Source of the DNA: Verrucomicrobiota bacterium
GTDB taxonomy: Bacteria > Verrucomicrobiota > Verrucomicrobiia > Limisphaerales > JAFMIX01
Length of the DNA: 9,297 bases
Assembly: GCA_026397895.1 (NCBI GenBank)
Contig: JAPLTZ010000195.1
Span: 1-9,297 of the forward strand
Reading direction: 5' to 3'
Within the stretch, counting starts at the first letter, position 1, and each line of letters opens with the position of its first letter. Position numbers and translations under genes: made by a program. Shown here piece after piece: positions 6,326 to 9,297 of the stretch. The notes beneath the pieces are model-generated. The model ran no database searches, was not told where the DNA came from, and saw nothing but the letters and a program-made list of their open reading frames with translations.

Positions 6326-6408
6326 ATTTCGAGTTGCGAGTTTCGAATTGCGAATCGCAGAGTCGTCGCCGGCGGGATTCGTCATTCGCAATTCGCAATT
6401 TGAAATTT
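6324..6408. repeat. 32-base imperfect inverted repeat between the UDP-glucose dehydrogenase and Nudix genes
   Basis: Left arm 6324-6355 and right arm 6377-6408 are complementary at 26 of 32 positions around a 21-base GC-rich spacer. Each arm is itself built of units like attcgcaatt. The element is strikingly AT-rich compared with its surroundings. Its right arm touches the dehydrogenase stop codon (6407-6409) and its left arm ends on the Nudix TTG, so it fills the intergenic gap exactly. In mRNA it would form a long hairpin that could limit read-through, protect the upstream message or hide the Nudix start. Confidence 0.75.
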
Positions 6409-7696
6409 ACCTGCCGATGCTCTTGTAGATCCAGCCGAGCTTTTCCATCTCGGCGACGTCGAAAAGATTCCGGCCATCGAACATGATGGGGTGGGTGAGG
6501 CCTTTGCGGGCGCGGTCGAGGTCGAGCTTCTTGAACTCCGGCCATTCGGTGGCGACGACGAGCGCATCGCAGCCTTCGGCCACGGCGTTCATGTCGTCCA
6601 CGTAGGTGACGTCTTTCAGAATCGCCTTGGCCTTCTCCATCGCCTTGGGGTCGTGCACGCGCAGGGTCGCGCCTTCCTTCTGCAAACGCTGACAAAGGTC
6701 AATCGCGGGGGACATGCGGACGTCGTCGGTGTTCTGCTTGAAGGCGAGGCCGAGCACGCCGATTTTCTTGCCCTTGAGCACCCAGAGCGTGTCGGTGATC
6801 TTCTTCACGAACCGCGCCATCTGGTTTTCGTTGATGCGCTGGACTTCCTTGAGCAGATGGAACGGTTGCCCGAGCTGGTCGGCGATCTTGATGAACGCGC
6901 TCAAGTCTTTCGGAAAACAACTGCCGCCGAAACCGAGCGAGGCGTCGAGGAAGCGGCGGCCGATGCGCGCGTCCATACCCATGCCGTTGGCGACTTCCTG
7001 CACGTTCGCGCCGCTGGCCTCGCAAATGGCGGAGACGGCGTTGATGTAGGAAATTTTCAGCGCGAGGAAGGAATTGGCCGCGTGCTTGATGAGCTCGGCG
7101 GAGTTGATGTCGGTGACGATGATGGGCGCTTTGAACGGCGTGTAGATTTCCGTCATCGCCTTCACAGGCCGCTGCGAGCGCACGCCGATGACGACGCGGT
7201 CGGGCTTCATCAAATCCTCGACGGCGAAGCCTTCGCGCAGGAATTCGGGATTGCTGACGACGTCGAACTCGGCCTTGGATTTGCAGTAGCGCTTGATGGT
7301 CTCGGAGACTTTCTCGCCGGTGTTGACCGGCACGGTGGATTTGTCCACGACGATCTTGTAGCTGGTGATGGCGCCGGCGATGTCGCGGGCGACCTTCTCG
7401 ATGAAGCTCAGGTCCACCGAGCCGTCGTCCTGCGGCGGCGTCGGCACGGCGATGAAGATGACGTCGGATTTCTCCACGCCTTCCGCGATGCTCGCGGTGA
7501 AGCTCAGGCGCCCGGCGGCGACGTTCTTTTTGACCATCTCCTCCAAGCCCGGCTCGTAGATGGGGATGCCGCCCGCCTGGAGCATCTTGACCTTGTTGAC
7601 GTCGTTGTCCACGCAGATGACGTGGTGGCCGACCTCGGCAAAGCAAGTTCCGGTGACAAGTCCGACGTAGCCCGTGCCGACAATGGAAAGCTTCAT
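6407..7696 (-). CDS. ugd: UDP-glucose 6-dehydrogenase
   Basis: A 429-residue cytoplasmic enzyme that oxidises UDP-glucose to UDP-glucuronate with two NAD+, supplying uronic acids for capsule, exopolysaccharide or lipid glycosylation. The N-terminal Rossmann motif GTGYVGLVTG (7-16) binds NAD. VDKSTVPVNTGE (118-128), NPEFLREG (149-156) and the central ELIKHAANSFLALKISYIN block with Lys204 are all conserved. Catalytic Cys260 lies in GFGGSCFPKD with Lys263 following. The C-terminal UDP-binding part has GLAFKQNTDDVRMSPA (316-331). Length is typical for bacterial Ugd/TuaD; the GDP-mannose dehydrogenase alternative is less likely from the overall pattern. The start ATG 7696 sits 6 bases after the aquaporin stop, with no Shine-Dalgarno site. 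No glycosyltransferases lie nearby, so the destination of the UDP-glucuronate is unknown. Confidence 0.96.
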   Translation of the reverse strand: MKLSIVGTGYVGLVTGTCFAEVGHHVICVDNDVNKVKMLQAGGIPIYEPGLEEMVKKNVAAGRLSFTASIAEGVEKSDVIFIAVPTPPQDDGSVDLSFIEKVARDIAGAITSYKIVVDKSTVPVNTGEKVSETIKRYCKSKAEFDVVSNPEFLREGFAVEDLMKPDRVVIGVRSQRPVKAMTEIYTPFKAPIIVTDINSAELIKHAANSFLALKISYINAVSAICEASGANVQEVANGMGMDARIGRRFLDASLGFGGSCFPKDLSAFIKIADQLGQPFHLLKEVQRINENQMARFVKKITDTLWVLKGKKIGVLGLAFKQNTDDVRMSPAIDLCQRLQKEGATLRVHDPKAMEKAKAILKDVTYVDDMNAVAEGCDALVVATEWPEFKKLDLDRARKGLTHPIMFDGRNLFDVAEMEKLGWIYKSIGR

Positions 7697-7702
7697 GGGA
7701 AA

Positions 7703-8371
7703 TTATTTTTCGCGGATCAGAAAACGGCCGTAGACCAGCCCCGCGAGCAAGCCGCCGAGCATCGGGCCGGCCCAATAGACGAGGTGGTTGTTCCAGTGGC
7801 CACTCGCCAGCGCCGGGCCGAACGTGCGGGCCGGGTTGAGCGCGCCGCCCGTGAGCGGGCCGGCGAACAGGATGCCGATGGCGACGGCCAAGCCGATGGC
7901 GAGGCCGCCGATTTTCGGCGCGCGGGCGTCCACCGCCGAGCCGTAGACGACAAACACGAGGAAGAACGTCACCACCGCCTCGATGATGATGGCTTGGCAG
8001 ATTGAAACCACGGGAACGCCGTTGAGCGCGGAGATGTCCGGTGTTCCACCGGCAACCGCCGCCGTGCCCAGCAATCCCACGCACAGAAAGCCCGCCGCCG
8101 TCGCGCCCGCGAGTTGGGCGACCCAGTAGGCCACGCTGTCGCGGAAACTGATTTTGCCGCCGACCAGCAAGCCGAATGTCACCGCCGGATTCAGATGGCC
8201 GCCGGAAATGCCGCCGGTCGCGCTCACCATCACCGCGATGGTCAGGCCGTGCGCCAGCGCGACGCCGAGCAGGCCGGGGTTGTTGTAGATCGCGCCGACG
8301 CCGATGAAGATGAGCGCGAATGTGCCGATGGCTTCAGCCACGCACTGACGGAGGAGGTTGCGGTTTTCCAT
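7703..8371 (-). CDS. MIP-family channel, plant TIP-like aquaporin
   Basis: A 222-residue six-helix inner-membrane channel of the major intrinsic protein family. Both pore motifs are present: SGGHLNPAVT (NPA at 61-63) and GGALNPARTFGP (NPA at 179-181). Aligning from the NPA motifs against E. coli AqpZ and plant TIP2;1 as I remember them, the aromatic/arginine filter is His41, Ile167, Gly176 and Arg182. AqpZ has Phe-His-Thr-Arg; plant TIP2 has His-Ile-Gly-Arg. The second half (AGPLTGGALNPARTFGPAL and HLVYWAGPMLGGLLAG) also reads TIP-like. Water transport is likely; ammonia or another small solute is inferred from the filter. Loop C lacks the extra His reported for TIP2;1. It is not a glycerol facilitator: no GLYxY insertion and no Asp after the second NPAR. 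The start ATG 8371 is 7 bases after the TPR gene stop. Confidence 0.93.
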   Translation of the reverse strand: MENRNLLRQCVAEAIGTFALIFIGVGAIYNNPGLLGVALAHGLTIAVMVSATGGISGGHLNPAVTFGLLVGGKISFRDSVAYWVAQLAGATAAGFLCVGLLGTAAVAGGTPDISALNGVPVVSICQAIIIEAVVTFFLVFVVYGSAVDARAPKIGGLAIGLAVAIGILFAGPLTGGALNPARTFGPALASGHWNNHLVYWAGPMLGGLLAGLVYGRFLIREK

Positions 8372-8378
8372 GGGAAGA

Positions 8379-9050
8379 TTATTTGAAGTTGACGGCGGAC
8401 GGCTTGGTTTTCGCCGCGAGTTCGGGATGCTGCGCCAGCAGATTCATGCGGCGGATGTTGGCTTCGAGGCCGAAGGAGTTGTAGACCTCGGTCTTTTGCA
8501 GGTCTTCGTAGAGCGCGAGGGCGAGTTCGGGTTTGTTCTGTGCCTCGTAGAGCCGGGCAAGCGCGGACTTGGCCTGCGCCGTGGCCGACTCGTTCGGGTA
8601 ACGCTTGATGACTTCGTCGTAGCGCGAAACCGCGTCCGCCGTTTTGCCCTGGGCGTCAAGGCAGGCGGCGACGCCCAGCGAACCTTGCAGGCGGAACGAG
8701 GTTTCCGGAAATTCGCGCAGCAACCGCTCGAATTGCGCCTGCGCCTCGGTGTATTTGCCGGCGGCGAACAATTCCCCCGCCGCCAGCAGCACGGCGCGCG
8801 GCGCGGCGGTGGTTTGGGGATATTGGCCAGCGAGTTTCAGATAGGACTCCGCCGCGCCCGAGCCCGGCGGCACGTCCGACAGCGCCGCGCTGGCCGCGAC
8901 CTCCTGCTGGTCGCGATTCCAGACATAATACGAGACGACCAGCGCCACAACGGCCACCGCGATGGCAATTTTGATGAGCTTGTCTCGGTTGGCGTCCAGC
9001 CAGTTGATGGAACGCTCAATTTGAATGGCAGCGGGGGCTTCAGTTGTCAT
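8379..9050 (-). CDS. membrane-anchored tetratricopeptide repeat protein
   Basis: A 223-residue protein with a short hydrophilic N-terminus (TTEAPAAIQIERSINWLDANRDK), one transmembrane helix at about 25-44 (LIKIAIAVAVVALVVSYYVW), then an outward-facing Ala-rich helical region. At least three TPR-like units are visible: about 83-116 (LFAAGKYTEAQAQFERLLREFPE), 121-154 (CLDAQGKTADAVSRYDEVIKRYPN) and 157-190 (LYEAQNKPELALALYEDLQ). The topology matches YfgM/PpiD-partner-like or BamD/YbgF-like scaffolds; no enzymatic residues are expected. ATG 9050 is chosen because the TM position then fits this architecture; an in-frame GTG at 9146 would add about 32 residues through a repeat-like stretch. Neither start has a clear Shine-Dalgarno site. 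It is the first gene of the minus-strand operon and is divergent from the riboswitch. Its partner is unknown. Confidence 0.85.
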   Translation of the reverse strand: MTTEAPAAIQIERSINWLDANRDKLIKIAIAVAVVALVVSYYVWNRDQQEVAASAALSDVPPGSGAAESYLKLAGQYPQTTAAPRAVLLAAGELFAAGKYTEAQAQFERLLREFPETSFRLQGSLGVAACLDAQGKTADAVSRYDEVIKRYPNESATAQAKSALARLYEAQNKPELALALYEDLQKTEVYNSFGLEANIRRMNLLAQHPELAAKTKPSAVNFK

Positions 9051-9074
9051 AATTTGGACGGGCAATGTTCCGGT

Positions 9075-9111
9075 CAGCCGCCCAAAACGCAAGCTTGAAA
9101 TCCAGCCGCCC
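9075..9111 (+). repeat. 9-base direct repeat upstream of the TPR gene
   Basis: CAGCCGCCC occurs at 9075-9083 and 9103-9111, bracketing an AT-richer core (aaaacgcaagcttgaaat). The second copy also begins a 5-base stem (CAGCC/GGCTG). The block may be a remnant of a dispersed intergenic element in the leader of the TPR operon. Confidence 0.4.
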
Positions 9112-9131
9112 GGCTGCTCCAAAAAAACATT

Positions 9132-9160
9132 TTGACTTCGCACCACGCATAAATCATCCT
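9132..9160 (+). promoter_or_regulatory. candidate promoter for the SAM riboswitch transcript
   Basis: TTGACT (9132-9137, 5 of 6) is followed after 17 bases by CATCCT (9155-9160, only 3 of 6). A start near 9167 would place the aptamer about 15 bases into the RNA, which is the right geometry, but the -10 element is poor. Confidence 0.35.
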
Positions 9161-9183
9161 ATCCGCATCCGTTGATTTGACGG

Positions 9184-9297
9184 ACTCATGACGAGTGGTC
9201 GAGGGACTGGCCCGCTGACACCACGGCAACCGATTGGATTTAGTTCCGATGACAGGTGCCAATTCCAGCTCAAGCATCATTGGCTTGGGAAAAAATG
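9184..9297 (+). ncRNA. SAM-I (S-box) riboswitch, 3' end cut by the window
   Basis: The conserved S-box core is plain: GAGGGACTGGCCC at 9201-9213, CGGCAACC at 9224-9231 and AGGTGCCAATTCC at 9254-9266. P2 pairs GTGGT (9195-9199) with ACCAC (9220-9224). P3 pairs ATTGGA (9233-9238) with TCCGAT (9245-9250). P4 pairs CAAGC (9271-9275) with GCTTG (9283-9287). The 5' strand of P1 is about 9184-9191 (ACTCATGA); its partner should start at or just beyond 9295, so the last ATG may be P1 rather than a start codon. SAM-I aptamers bind S-adenosylmethionine and turn off methionine or SAM genes, so such a gene should follow on the plus strand. Whether control is by terminator or by ribosome-site masking cannot be seen. 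Confidence 0.93.

Noticed and set aside
6324..6408. CRISPR array made of the attcgcaatt units
   Set aside because: Units are about 8-10 bases, adjoining, without uniform spacers, and arranged as one palindrome; no cas gene is near.
6491..8005. A 504-codon open frame on the plus strand opposite the dehydrogenase and aquaporin genes
   Set aside because: It is rich in Val/Asp/Gly/His with no domain, and lies antisense to two genes with intact catalytic and pore motifs; high GC at third codon positions keeps antisense frames open.
9103..9116. CAGCC/GGCTG hairpin followed by CTCC and seven A as a terminator
   Set aside because: The homopolymer is A, not T, downstream on the plus strand, and lies on the wrong side on the minus strand; the stem is only 5 bases.
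9295..9297. Final ATG as the start codon of the riboswitch-controlled gene
   Set aside because: It comes only 7 bases after P4, where the P1 3' strand must lie; a start here would sit inside the aptamer. It cannot be settled without the next bases.

Overview
This window looks like a piece of a GC-rich bacterial chromosome, most likely Verrucomicrobiota (Limisphaerales/Pedosphaera-like). The reasons are a DUF5679-type zinc-ribbon gene fused operonically to a double-domain nucleoside-diphosphate kinase, an HU variant starting MAKALSKSQIAAEIAAKSG, few Shine-Dalgarno sites, and short text-like repeats of the 'attcgcaattcgcaatt' and 'ccatcctcaatcctcc' kinds that I remember from verrucomicrobial and planctomycete genomes. 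The taxonomy is inference; no rRNA or marker tree is available here.

Layout. On the minus strand at the left, a small three-helix membrane protein (125-415) is translationally coupled to a PAP2 phosphatase (412-1155). Further upstream on the same strand is a secreted protein made of two tandem beta-sandwich-like repeats (1330-2319), closed by a clean terminator (1268-1297). A 92-base divergent promoter region separates it from an acyl-CoA synthetase on the plus strand (2412-3890). Next comes a broken HU gene (4044-4251) that keeps its start and terminator but has lost its middle and its frame. It is followed by a two-gene plus-strand unit, DUF5679 protein then double NDK (4517-5884), ending at a strong terminator (5903-5931).

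A convergent minus-strand operon fills the right half. In transcription order it holds a membrane-anchored TPR protein (8379-9050), a plant-TIP-like aquaporin (7703-8371), UDP-glucose 6-dehydrogenase (6407-7696) and a Nudix hydrolase (5930-6325 or slightly longer). The first three are separated by only 6-7 bases; the last junction carries a 32-base imperfect inverted repeat. At the right edge, on the plus strand and divergent from the TPR gene, is a SAM-I (S-box) riboswitch, cut off at the window end, so a methionine or SAM-pathway gene should begin just outside.

Functionally these are mostly housekeeping or envelope genes (lipid activation, lipid phosphate hydrolysis, UDP-glucuronate supply, nucleotide balance and sanitation, water or small-solute channel). 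I found no defence island, biosynthetic cluster, CRISPR array, IS element or tRNA. The best second-look items are the HU deletion/frameshift, the TIP2-like selectivity filter of the aquaporin, the half-dead double NDK beside DUF5679, and the repeat insertions. Bases 1-124 hold nothing I can assign.
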